11,511 bases of DNA from Pseudomonadota bacterium (GCA_023445705.1 JAEXKM010000195.1:1-11511), one strand, 5' to 3'; shown: positions 1 through 7,719, numbered from the stretch's first letter. The notes: generated by a model from the letters alone, not told the origin. Program-made: numbers and translations.

Positions 1-832
1 GGCCTGGATCGACCTGTTCTACGCCAAGAAACGGCTCGCGGCGTTGGACGAGGTGGAACGCGCGCTGACGCCCCTGCGCGTCAGCGCGCCGTCGCAATTG
101 GCCTCTGGGTCGGCGCGGCCCGCCCAAGCCCTCGAGTCGGACCAACTCAGCGCCGCCCTCGGTGATCGGCGCGCCGAACTGGTCGCCGCGGTCGGCAGGG
201 CCCGGGCCGAGCTCGTCCGCTGGACCGGCGAGGCCGATGCCGACGTGACTGGCCCGTCGCCGAACTTCCAAGTCGATCCGGCCAGCCTGCGCGCCGGCCT
301 GGAGACACTACCGACCCTACGGGCTTACGACGCTGCTGGTCGTCAAGCCGACGCCGACACTTTGGCCGCCAAGGCGGAGAAGCGGCCCGATTGGAGCTGG
401 GATCTCACCTACCAGCACCGGGATCCAATGTACGGCGACATGGTCTCGGTCGGCGCGTCGGTCAGCCTGCCGCTGTTCGCCGCCAAGCGGCAGGACCCCA
501 TGATCGCCGCTCGCGCCTCCAGCGCCACCCGCGTCCGCTACGAGCGGGAGGCCGCCCGCCGCGCCCTTGCGGCGTCGCTGGAGGCGGACCTCTCCGACCA
601 CGCCATGCATCACGACCGACTCCTGCGCGCCCGCACGACACTGGAGCCGCTGGCCGCGCGGCGCGCCGACCTGGAGACGGCGAGCTACGCCGCCAGCACG
701 GCGGGGCTCGCCGACGTGCTGGGCGCGCTGGTCGCCCTTGCCGAAGCCAAGATCGACATTCTCGATCGCGAGGCCGCCGTCCAGCGCGACGCGGTCCGCA
801 TCGTCCAGACCTACGGAAGCGACGCCCAATGA
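1..832 (+). CDS. TolC-family outer-membrane efflux protein (CusC-like), 5' partial
   Basis: This is the C-terminal 276 residues of an outer-membrane channel protein; the reading frame is open through the left edge (first complete codon at base 2), so the N-terminus and any signal peptide or lipobox lie outside. The visible part has the long alanine-, arginine- and glutamate-rich helices typical of the TolC/OEP fold, and a beta-strand segment near residues 135-150 (numbered from base 2) with the sequence GASVSLPLF, which resembles the membrane-barrel strand that opens the second OEP repeat. Helices continue to the C-terminal YGSDAQ. The gene overlaps cusB by an ATGA (829-832) and precedes cusB and cusA, so it most likely forms the outer-membrane duct of that tripartite pump, the role CusC has in E. 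coli. Family assignment is firm; the CusC role is inferred from context. A leftward TTG at 44 is an internal leucine codon, not a start. Confidence 0.88.
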   Translation, partial: AWIDLFYAKKRLAALDEVERALTPLRVSAPSQLASGSARPAQALESDQLSAALGDRRAELVAAVGRARAELVRWTGEADADVTGPSPNFQVDPASLRAGLETLPTLRAYDAAGRQADADTLAAKAEKRPDWSWDLTYQHRDPMYGDMVSVGASVSLPLFAAKRQDPMIAARASSATRVRYEREAARRALAASLEADLSDHAMHHDRLLRARTTLEPLAARRADLETASYAASTAGLADVLGALVALAEAKIDILDREAAVQRDAVRIVQTYGSDAQ

Positions 833-2298
833 TCGCCCTCTCCCGCACCCAGCTCGCCGCCGCCGCGGCCGTGGTCGCCCTCGCCGCCGGTGGGCTCGGC
901 TATGGCCTGGCTCACTTGCAGAAGCCCCCCGCCCCGTCGGCCGGCACGCCCGGATCGGAGGGGCGCAAGGTCCTCTACTGGTACGATCCGATGGTCCCAA
1001 TGGAGCGCTATCCGGGGCCCGGCAAGTCGTCCATGAACATGGACCTGATCCCCAAGTACGCCGATGAGGCCGAGGCGCGCGGCGGCGTGCGGATCGACCC
1101 GGCGGCGGCCCAGAATCTCGGCGTGCGGCTGGCCCGCGTCGAGCGCAGCCCCTTCACCCAAGTCGTCGATGTGACCGGCGTCCTCGACTTCAACCAGCGC
1201 AGCGTCGCCATCGTCCAGGCCAGGGCCGACGGCTTCGTGCAGCGGGTCCATGCCCGCGCGCCCGGCGACGTCGTCGCTGCGGGCGCGCCGATCGCCGACC
1301 TGCTCGTGCCGTCCTGGAGCGGCGCCCAGGCCGAGTATCTCGCTGTCCGCAAGTCGGGCGATGCGCGACTGGAGGCCGCGGCGCGACAGCGGCTGGCGCT
1401 GCTCGGCATGTCGGAAACGCTGATCGACGAGGTCGCCCGCACCGGCCGCCCCCGCAACGTCATCACCGTCAGCACCCCGATCGGCGGCGCCATCCAGACC
1501 CTTGAGGTGCGCCAAGGCATGACCGTCAGCGCCGGACAGACCCTGGCGCAGGTGTCGGGCCTTTCGAGCGTCTGGCTGAACGCCGCGGTCCCCGAGGACC
1601 AGGCCGGTCAGATCAAGGTCGGCCAGGCCGCCACAGCTACCCTCGCTGCATTCCCCGGCGAGACCTTCCGCGGCCGGGTCGCAGCCATCCTGCCCGCCGC
1701 CCAGGTGGAGAGCCGCACGCTCACGGTTCGGGTGGAGTTGCCTAATGTCCAAGGTCGGCTGCGGCCTGGGATGTTCGCCGCCGTGCATCTCGGCGGCGAG
1801 GCGCAGACGGCCTTGTCCGTGCCATCCGAGGCGGTGATCCGTACCGGCAAGCGGAGCCTCGTCATGGTGGCGGGCGAGCAGGGCCGGTATGCGCCGGTGG
1901 AGGTTCGCATCGGCCGAGAGGGCGGCGAGCGCACGGAGATCCTGGCCGGGCTCAGCGAAGGCCAGCAGGTCGTTGCCTCGGGCCAGTTCCTGATCGATTC
2001 CGAAGCGAGCCTCGCCGGGCTGCAGGCCCGGCCGCTCACGGCCGGCGCCGCTGCGCCGGCGTCCGGCGTGCTCCACGAGACGCGGGGCCGGATCGAGGCG
2101 CTGTCGGCCGAGTCCATCACCCTCAGCCATGAGCCCGTGCCAGCGATCGGCTGGCCCGCCATGACCATGACCTTCAAGCTGGCGCCGCCAACCCTGGCCA
2201 ACGGCCTGAAGGTCGGCGACCAGGTCGCGTTCGGTTTCGAGCAACGGCCGGACGGAGCCGTCGTGCGTCGCATCGCCCGGGCGGAGGCGGCGCGATGA
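829..2298 (+). CDS. cusB: CusB-type periplasmic adaptor with C-terminal CusF domain
   Basis: Membrane-fusion subunit (489 aa) linking the RND pump CusA to the outer-membrane channel for Cu(I)/Ag(I) export. The ATG at 829 overlaps the previous stop and has GGAAG 9 bases upstream. Residues 8-30 are a hydrophobic signal or anchor. Residues 48-77 form the methionine-type heavy-metal-binding segment of CusB (YWYDPM... MNMDLIPKY); Met55, Met69 and Met71 match the three copper-binding methionines of E. coli CusB. Lipoyl/barrel-sandwich, hairpin and beta-barrel regions follow (about 105-400). Residues about 411-489 are an added CusF domain with the expected Cu(I) ligands His434, Trp442, Met445 and Met447 in a WPAMTM motif, which E. 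coli CusB lacks. The stop overlaps cusA by ATGA. A longer open frame exists upstream (from 391), but it runs through the tolC-like gene and is rejected as the start. Confidence 0.95.
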   Translation: MIALSRTQLAAAAAVVALAAGGLGYGLAHLQKPPAPSAGTPGSEGRKVLYWYDPMVPMERYPGPGKSSMNMDLIPKYADEAEARGGVRIDPAAAQNLGVRLARVERSPFTQVVDVTGVLDFNQRSVAIVQARADGFVQRVHARAPGDVVAAGAPIADLLVPSWSGAQAEYLAVRKSGDARLEAAARQRLALLGMSETLIDEVARTGRPRNVITVSTPIGGAIQTLEVRQGMTVSAGQTLAQVSGLSSVWLNAAVPEDQAGQIKVGQAATATLAAFPGETFRGRVAAILPAAQVESRTLTVRVELPNVQGRLRPGMFAAVHLGGEAQTALSVPSEAVIRTGKRSLVMVAGEQGRYAPVEVRIGREGGERTEILAGLSEGQQVVASGQFLIDSEASLAGLQARPLTAGAAAPASGVLHETRGRIEALSAESITLSHEPVPAIGWPAMTMTFKLAPPTLANGLKVGDQVAFGFEQRPDGAVVRRIARAEAAR

Positions 2299-5200
2299 TC
2301 GCCGCCCTGATCCGCTGGTCCGTCCGCAATCGTTTCTTCGTCCTGCTCGCCGCCGTGGCCTTGATCGCCGCCGGCGCGCTGGCGGTGCGCACGACGCCCG
2401 TCGACGCCCTGCCGGACCTTTCGGACGTGCAGGTGATCATCCGCACGCCCTATCCCGGCCAAGCGCCCCAGATCGTCGAGAACCAGGTCACCTATCCGCT
2501 GACCACCACCATGCTGTCGGTGCCGGGCGCGAAGACCGTGCGCGGCTACTCGTTCTTCGGCGACAGCTTCGTCTATGTGATCTTCGAGGACGGGACCGAC
2601 CTCTACTGGGCCCGCTCACGGGTGCTGGAGTACCTGAACCAGGTCCAGGCCCGCTTGCCGGAAGCGGCCAAACCGGCGCTCGGCCCGGACGCCACCGGGG
2701 TCGGCTGGGTTTACGAATACGCCCTGATGGACAAGACCGGCCGCCACGACCTGTCGGAGCTGCGGTCGCTGCAGGACTGGTTCCTGCGCTATGAACTCAA
2801 GAGCCTGCCGGGCGTGGCGGAAGTCGCCAGCATCGGCGGCATGGTCAAGCAGTACCAGGTGGTGCTCGACCCGGTGAAGCTCGCCGCCTACGGCGTCACC
2901 CACAGTCAGGCCGTGGAGGCGATCAAGCGCGCCAACAGCGAGACCGGCGGCTCGGTGCTGGAGCTGGCCGAGGCCGAGTACATGGTCCGCGCCTCCGGCT
3001 ACCTCACCGGCCTCGATGACTTCCGGGCCATTCCGCTGAAGACCGCGGCCGGCGGCGTGCCGGTGCGGCTGGGCGACGTGGCCGTCATCCAGCTCGGTCC
3101 GGAGATGCGCCGAGGCCTCGCCGAACTGAACGGCCAGGGCGGGGTCGCCGGCGGCGTGGTGATCCTGCGTTCGGGCAAGAACGCCCGCGAGACCATTCAG
3201 GCCGTGAAAACCAAGCTCGCGGAGCTGAAGAAGAGCCTGCCCCCGGGCGTCGAGGTGGTGACCACCTATGACCGCTCACAGCTCATCGACCGAGCGATCG
3301 CCAATCTGCGCGAGAAGCTGGTCGAGGAGTTCGTCGTCGTCGCCCTGGTCTGCGCGCTCTTCCTTTGGCACGCGCGATCGGCGCTGGTGGCGATCCTGAC
3401 CCTGCCGCTGGGCGTGCTGTTCGCGCTGATCGTCATGCGCGCCCAGGGCGTCAACGCCAACATCATGTCGCTCGGCGGCATCGCCATCGCCATTGGGGCG
3501 ATGGTCGACGCCGCCGTGGTGATGATCGAGAACGCCCACAAGAAGATCGAGCGCTGGGAGGAGGAACACCCCGGCGAACCGCTGAAGGGGGACACCCGTT
3601 GGCGGGTCATCACCGACGCCGCGGCCGAGGTCGGACCGGCGCTGTTCTTCAGCCTGGTGATCATCACCCTCTCCTTCGTGCCGGTCTTCACGCTCCAGGG
3701 GCAGGAAGGCCGTCTCTTCTCGCCGCTGGCCTTCACCAAAACCTACGCCATGGCTGGAGCCGCGATCCTGTCGGTGACCGTAGTCCCGGTGCTGATGGGC
3801 TACCTGATCCGCGGCCGTATCCCGCGCGAGCGCGACAACGCCCTGAACCGCTGGCTGACCGCCGTCTACAAGCCGGCCCTAGACTGGGTGATGGACCGGC
3901 CGCGGACCACCCTGGTCGTCGCCGCTCTGGCCTTCGCCACCACGGCTTGGCCGCTCAGCCAGCTCGGCGGCGAGTTCATCCCGGCCATGGACGAAGGCGA
4001 TCTGCTCTACATGCCCTCAGCTCTGCCCGGCCTCTCGGCGCAGAAGGCGAGCGAACTGCTGCAGCAGACCGACCGGCTGATCAAGACCGTGCCGGAGGTG
4101 AAGACCGTCTTCGGCAAGGCCGGCCGCGCCGAGAGCGCCACCGACCCCGCGCCGCTGGAGATGTTCGAGACCACCATCCAGTTCAAGCCGCGCAGCGAGT
4201 GGCGGCCGGGCATGACGCCCGACAAGCTGGTCGAGGAACTGGACCGGGCGGTAAGGGTCCCGGGCCTCGCCAACGTCTGGGTCCCACCGATCCGCAACCG
4301 CATCGACATGCTGGCCACCGGCATCAAGAGCCCGATCGGGGTGAAGGTCTCGGGCGCGAACCTCGCCGAACTCGACCGCATCGCCCGCGAGGTGGAGACG
4401 AGCGCCAAGAGTGTTCCCGGCGTCAGCTCGGCCCTGGCCGAACGGCTGACCGGCGGACGCTATGTCGATGTCGACATCGACCGCGCCGCCGCGGCCCGCT
4501 TCGGGCTCAACATCGCCGACGTGCAGGAGATCGTCGCCGGCGCTATCGGCGGCGAGACTGTCGGCCAGACCGTCGAGGGCCTGGCCCGCTATCCGATCAA
4601 TGTCCGCTATCCGCGCGAGAGCCGCGACAGCCTGGAGGGCCTGCGCAACCTGCCGGTCCTCACCCCGGCCGGGCAGCAGATCACGCTCGGAACCGTCGCG
4701 AAGATCGAGATCGCCGACGGACCGCCGATGCTCAAGACCGAGAACGGCCGACCGTCGACCTGGGTCTATATCGACGTCCGGGGCCGCGACCTGACCTCAG
4801 TCGTCGCCGACCTGCGGCAGGCAGTCGCCAAGGACGTGAAGCTCTATTCCGGCGTCTCGATCGCCTATTCGGGCCAGTTCGAGTATCTGCAGCGGGCCGT
4901 CGAGCGGCTGAAGCTGGTCGTCCCGGCGACGCTCATGATCATCTTCGTGCTGCTCTACGTGATCTTCCGGCGCTTCGACGAGGCGGCCCTGATCATGGCG
5001 ACCCTGCCCTTCGCGCTCACAGGCGGCATCTGGGCACTGTACTTGCTCGGCTATCACCAATCGGTCGCCACAGGCGTCGGCCTCATCGCGCTGGCCGGCG
5101 TCGCCGCCGAGTTCGGCGTCGTGATGCTGATCTATCTGAAGGACGCTCTGAAAGACCGGGGCGAGCATCCCTCCCCTGACCAGGTCATGGCCGCCGTCCG

Positions 5201-5453
5201 CGAAGGAGCCCTGCTGCGGGTGCGCCCCAAGGCCATGACCGTGGCGGTGATCCTCGCCGGTCTGGCCCCGATCTTGGTCGGGCATGGCGCCGGCTCAGAG
5301 GTCATGAGCCGGATCGCCGCCCCGATGATCGGCGGCATGCTCACCGCCCCCTTGCTCTCCATGCTGGTCATCCCGGCCGGCTATCTGCTGCTCCGCCGCA
5401 GATCCTCCCGCACAACGTTCCAACCGGCTTCAACACAAGGAGATATCCAATGA
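2295..5453 (+). CDS. cusA: CusA-type Cu(I)/Ag(I) RND efflux pump
   Basis: Inner-membrane proton-driven pump (1052 aa; E. coli CusA is 1047) of the heavy-metal RND subfamily, moving Cu(I)/Ag(I) from periplasm or cytoplasm into the CusBC channel. The start is set by the ATGA overlap with cusB and a strong GGAGG (2283-2287) 7 bases upstream. Methionines 573 (LLYM), 623 (PLEM) and 672 (RIDM) coincide with the three-methionine copper site of E. coli CusA. Asp405 in the fourth-helix motif GAMVDAAVVMIENAHKK and Glu939 match proton-relay residues; Lys979 in RVRPKAMT is the likely counterpart of Lys984. The typical layout is visible: an N-terminal helix (about 9-30), a large periplasmic domain, helices about 340-520, a second periplasmic domain and a final helix bundle from about 870. 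No truncation or frameshift is seen. Substrate type is inferred from the conserved residues and is well supported; silver-only or copper-only preference cannot be told. Confidence 0.97.
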   Translation: MIAALIRWSVRNRFFVLLAAVALIAAGALAVRTTPVDALPDLSDVQVIIRTPYPGQAPQIVENQVTYPLTTTMLSVPGAKTVRGYSFFGDSFVYVIFEDGTDLYWARSRVLEYLNQVQARLPEAAKPALGPDATGVGWVYEYALMDKTGRHDLSELRSLQDWFLRYELKSLPGVAEVASIGGMVKQYQVVLDPVKLAAYGVTHSQAVEAIKRANSETGGSVLELAEAEYMVRASGYLTGLDDFRAIPLKTAAGGVPVRLGDVAVIQLGPEMRRGLAELNGQGGVAGGVVILRSGKNARETIQAVKTKLAELKKSLPPGVEVVTTYDRSQLIDRAIANLREKLVEEFVVVALVCALFLWHARSALVAILTLPLGVLFALIVMRAQGVNANIMSLGGIAIAIGAMVDAAVVMIENAHKKIERWEEEHPGEPLKGDTRWRVITDAAAEVGPALFFSLVIITLSFVPVFTLQGQEGRLFSPLAFTKTYAMAGAAILSVTVVPVLMGYLIRGRIPRERDNALNRWLTAVYKPALDWVMDRPRTTLVVAALAFATTAWPLSQLGGEFIPAMDEGDLLYMPSALPGLSAQKASELLQQTDRLIKTVPEVKTVFGKAGRAESATDPAPLEMFETTIQFKPRSEWRPGMTPDKLVEELDRAVRVPGLANVWVPPIRNRIDMLATGIKSPIGVKVSGANLAELDRIAREVETSAKSVPGVSSALAERLTGGRYVDVDIDRAAAARFGLNIADVQEIVAGAIGGETVGQTVEGLARYPINVRYPRESRDSLEGLRNLPVLTPAGQQITLGTVAKIEIADGPPMLKTENGRPSTWVYIDVRGRDLTSVVADLRQAVAKDVKLYSGVSIAYSGQFEYLQRAVERLKLVVPATLMIIFVLLYVIFRRFDEAALIMATLPFALTGGIWALYLLGYHQSVATGVGLIALAGVAAEFGVVMLIYLKDALKDRGEHPSPDQVMAAVREGALLRVRPKAMTVAVILAGLAPILVGHGAGSEVMSRIAAPMIGGMLTAPLLSMLVIPAGYLLLRRRSSRTTFQPASTQGDIQ
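5437..5442 (+). promoter_or_regulatory. Shine-Dalgarno site of cusF-like gene
   Basis: AAGGAG lies 7 bases before the ATG at 5450, inside the end of cusA. Together with the ATGA overlap it fixes the start and suggests strong, partly independent translation of the small copper-binding lipoprotein. Confidence 0.75.
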
Positions 5454-5836
5454 AGCGCACCACCCTGACTGTCATGGGCCTCGGCCTGACCATCACGCTG
5501 GCGGCCTGCGGTCAACCGGCCGAACAGAAGGCCGCGCAAGCGCCTGCTGCTGCGGCTCCGGCAATGCCGGCTGGAGACAATATGAGCAGCATGGCCCCCG
5601 ATACAGCGGCCGCCAAATCTGCCAAAGGGAAGGGCGTAGTCACCGCCGTCGACGTTGCGGCCGGCACGATCACGCTCGACCACGAGGAGATCCCTGAAGT
5701 GAGTTGGCCAGCCATGACCATGGGCTTCAAGGCCACGCCAGAGCTGGCCCAGTCCGTGAAGGTTGGAGACAAGGTCGCCTTCGACCTGACCGTCAGAGAC
5801 GGGGCCGGCGAGATCACCGCGATCCAGAAGCAATAG
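5450..5836 (+). CDS. cusF: CusF-type copper-binding lipoprotein
   Basis: A 128-residue protein with a lipoprotein signal: basic start MKRTT, hydrophobic core, and lipobox LAAC with Cys20 as the predicted lipidated residue. Gly21 follows, not Asp, so there is no classical inner-membrane retention signal and outer-membrane anchoring is plausible. A flexible Ala/Pro linker containing Met39, Met45 and Met48 (about 22-58) leads to a CusF-fold domain (about 60-128). His78, Trp86, Met89 and Met91 (WPAMTM) are the Cu(I)/Ag(I) ligands known from E. coli CusF, where this protein carries metal to CusB/CusA. E. coli CusF is soluble and encoded between cusC and cusB; here the gene is last in the operon and its product appears membrane-tethered. 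It closely resembles the C-terminal module of the CusB in this operon. The gene overlaps cusA by ATGA and is followed by a hairpin. Confidence 0.9.
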   Translation: MKRTTLTVMGLGLTITLAACGQPAEQKAAQAPAAAAPAMPAGDNMSSMAPDTAAAKSAKGKGVVTAVDVAAGTITLDHEEIPEVSWPAMTMGFKATPELAQSVKVGDKVAFDLTVRDGAGEITAIQKQ

Positions 5837-5844
5837 GTCCCAGA

Positions 5845-5866
5845 GGGGGCGATCTCGGTCGCCCCC
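5845..5866. terminator. GC-rich hairpin between converging genes
   Basis: GGGGGCGA (5845-5852) and TCGCCCCC (5859-5866) form a perfect 8-bp stem with a 6-base loop, starting 8 bases after the cusF stop. No T-run follows on either strand, so it is not a textbook intrinsic terminator; because the MFS gene on the other strand ends at 5935, it could serve both converging units, perhaps with Rho. Confidence 0.6.
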
Positions 5867-5934
5867 GAACCAATGTGCCGATCCCTCCTTCTACGCGGGG
5901 TCGGCGCCGGGTCCGCAACACGGTCTCGGATGAC

Positions 5935-7275
5935 CTAGGCTGCTCGCTCTGGCCAGCGGCGGTGGAGATCGTCGATGACGAAGTCGTGGGCGTGCCTCGC
6001 ACGAGCCGCCTTGTGCTCAAGGACGTGGGGATGATCGGGCGCTAGCTCTGGATGCTCATGCTCAATAATGTCCGGATCCGAGCGCGGCCAGACGCGAGCT
6101 GCCGTGAGCAGACCGACCAAAGCTAATCCCACCAGCACCAGCAGCGCACCGGTCATACCCGCCGCAGCCCCTACCCGGCCGGCGACGCCATAGGTGAGAA
6201 GCCAGCAGGCGTGTGAGAGGGCGAACTGCGCCGCGAACAGTGCGCTGCGGTCTTCAGGTGACGCTGAGCGACGAAGCAAGCGGCCAGACGGCGTGAGGAC
6301 CGCCGAGTATCCGACGCCAAGCACCGCCCACACCGCCAAGAGCGCCCGCCAATGGTCAATCCCTGGCGCCGCCGTCAGCCCCGCCATCATGATCAATCCG
6401 ACCAGCAGCACGCTCGCTGCGCTCAGCATCACGACGCGGTCACCGATTTTATCGAGCAGCCGCGGCAAGGTCAGGGCCGCGATCATCGAGCCGCCGCCAA
6501 ACGCCGCCAGGGCGAGCGCGACATCGTCTTCCGATCGCCCGAGGAACTCGCGGACATAGACGACGGTGTTGACGATCACCATGGCGCCGGCCGCAGCGGC
6601 CACCAGGTTCAGCGCCAACAGGCCGCGCAGCCGGGGCGTCTTCAGATAGATCCGCGAGCCGCGCGTGGTCCGATCATAGATCCCGCCGCGCGGGCCGGTG
6701 GCCTTGGGTTGCGGCACGATCACGGAAACGACCAGCGCCGCCGACGCTAGGAAGCCGACGACGGTGCCCGCGAACAGCCAGTGGAAGCTGATCACCGTCA
6801 GCAACGCGGCCGCCAGCATCGGGCTGACGAGGCTCTCCAGGTCGTAGGCGAGCCGCGAGAGCGACAGCGCCCGGGTGTACTGCTTCTCATCGGGCAGGAT
6901 GTCGGGGATCGCCGCCTGGAAGGTCGGGGTGAACGCGGCCGAGGCCGACTGTAGGACGAAGATCAGCACATAGACCTGCCAGATCTGATCGACGAACGGG
7001 AGCAGCAGCGCCACCGCCGCCCGGACCAGGTCCATCGACACCAGCAACGCCCGCCGTGGAAGCCGATCGATGAAGGCGTTCACGACCGGCCCGACCCCAA
7101 TGTAGGCGACCATCTTGATCATCAGGGCAGTGCCGAGCACGGCGCCGGCGTTCGGACCGGCAAGGTCATAGGCCAGCAGGCCCAGGGCCACGGTCGCCAT
7201 GCCGGTGCCGAGCAAGGCGATGATCTGGGCCGCGAACAGATGCCGATAGGTACGGTCGGAAAGAACTTCAAGCAT
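5935..7275 (-). CDS. MFS transporter with His-rich C-terminal tail, probable metal exporter
   Basis: A 446-residue inner-membrane protein with about twelve hydrophobic segments (first about 11-36, last about 374-393) and an MFS motif-A-like loop between helices 2 and 3 (about 65-75, FIDRLPRRAL). A polar tail (about 399-446) holds eight histidines with many Asp/Glu, in patterns such as HEH, HPH and HAH. His-rich C-termini are known in nickel-exporting MFS proteins such as NreB and NrsD, so export of nickel, cobalt or a similar divalent metal is a reasonable inference; the transport core alone does not prove it. The gene starts 9 bases after the stop of the metal-sensing repressor with only a weak ribosome site, so it is probably co-transcribed and translationally coupled. 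The start MLEVLSDRTYRHLF places the first helix normally. Drug export is the main alternative. Confidence 0.85.
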   Translation of the reverse strand: MLEVLSDRTYRHLFAAQIIALLGTGMATVALGLLAYDLAGPNAGAVLGTALMIKMVAYIGVGPVVNAFIDRLPRRALLVSMDLVRAAVALLLPFVDQIWQVYVLIFVLQSASAAFTPTFQAAIPDILPDEKQYTRALSLSRLAYDLESLVSPMLAAALLTVISFHWLFAGTVVGFLASAALVVSVIVPQPKATGPRGGIYDRTTRGSRIYLKTPRLRGLLALNLVAAAAGAMVIVNTVVYVREFLGRSEDDVALALAAFGGGSMIAALTLPRLLDKIGDRVVMLSAASVLLVGLIMMAGLTAAPGIDHWRALLAVWAVLGVGYSAVLTPSGRLLRRSASPEDRSALFAAQFALSHACWLLTYGVAGRVGAAAGMTGALLVLVGLALVGLLTAARVWPRSDPDIIEHEHPELAPDHPHVLEHKAARARHAHDFVIDDLHRRWPERAA

Positions 7276-7284
7276 CGCTGCGGC

Positions 7285-7560
7285 TCACAGGTACTTGGTG
7301 ATGTCTTTGAATTCGGCGAGCGCGGCCCTCGCCGCCCCCGGCTCGTCATCCAGCGCGTGCGCCAGACAATGATCGATGTGGTCGTGGATCAGCGTCTGCT
7401 TGGCCGCGCCGACCGCCTTCTCAATGGCATGAAGCTGCTGAGCGACCTCCGGGCAGGAGCGCCCGCCCTCCAGCATGGCGATCACCTTGCGCAGATGCCC
7501 TTCGGCCCGCTTTAGCCGTTTGACGATCTCGGGATGGGACTCATGGACGACGTGAACCAT
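7285..7560 (-). CDS. CsoR/RcnR-family metal-sensing transcriptional repressor
   Basis: A 91-residue all-helical protein of the CsoR/RcnR/FrmR (DUF156) family, which binds DNA as a tetramer and releases it on metal binding. The family core is clear: RLKRAEGHLRKVIAMLE in helix 1, Cys36 starting helix 2, and a long helix 2 ending HDHIDHC. Cys36, His61 and Cys65 correspond to the copper-binding triad of CsoR, while N-terminal His3, His6 and His9 add the histidine used by nickel sensors RcnR (H-C-H-H) and InrS (H-C-H-C). The metal therefore cannot be assigned from sequence; nickel/cobalt or Cu(I) are the options. The ATG at 7558-7560 has AGGA 7 bases upstream. The gene leads a two-gene unit with the MFS exporter and is preceded by a perfect dyad, consistent with autoregulation. 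The formaldehyde sensor FrmR is less likely given Cys65 and the exporter partner. Confidence 0.92.
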   Translation of the reverse strand: MVHVVHESHPEIVKRLKRAEGHLRKVIAMLEGGRSCPEVAQQLHAIEKAVGAAKQTLIHDHIDHCLAHALDDEPGAARAALAEFKDITKYL

Positions 7561-7570
7561 GCGCGCATCC

Positions 7571-7589
7571 TATCCCCCGGGAGGGGATA
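7571..7589 (-). promoter_or_regulatory. Candidate operator of the CsoR/RcnR-type repressor
   Basis: TATCCCC (7571-7577) and GGGGATA (7583-7589) form a perfect 7-bp inverted repeat with a 5-base spacer, ending 10 bases before the repressor start and touching its AGGA ribosome site. G/C tracts flanked by AT-rich ends are typical of CsoR/RcnR family operators. Sequence and position are seen; binding is inferred. Confidence 0.7.
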
Positions 7590-7638
7590 TGCAAGCGACC
7601 TCAATTGCGCGACGAAGCAGAACTGCAAGTGCAATTCG

Positions 7639-7654
7639 TTCTCAGGTGTGAGAA
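7639..7654 (+). promoter_or_regulatory. Dyad upstream of DUF2271 gene, possible Fur-like site
   Basis: TTCTCA (7639-7644) and TGAGAA (7649-7654) are perfect 6-bp inverted arms with a 4-base spacer, about 65 bases before the DUF2271 start in the divergent intergenic region. The overlapping segment TGCAATTCGTTCTCA (7630-7644) partly resembles a 7-1-7 Fur box. No convincing -35/-10 pair could be placed, so the regulator and the gene served are uncertain. Confidence 0.35.
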
Positions 7655-7719
7655 TGGAAGGAAGGCTTGGCCATATGCCGGACGCGACCTCCGGCGCACA
7701 GTTCCGTTGAGGCAGACAC

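Noticed and set aside
317..1000. Minus-strand open frame across the tolC-like/cusB junction
   Set aside because: It is antisense to two well-supported genes, rich in Arg and Gly, without any recognisable domain.
3365..5179. Long open frame of about 600 codons overlapping cusA in another frame
   Set aside because: It is rich in Arg, Gly, Pro and Ala with no recognisable domain, as expected from an alternative frame of high-GC coding DNA; the cusA frame is unambiguous.
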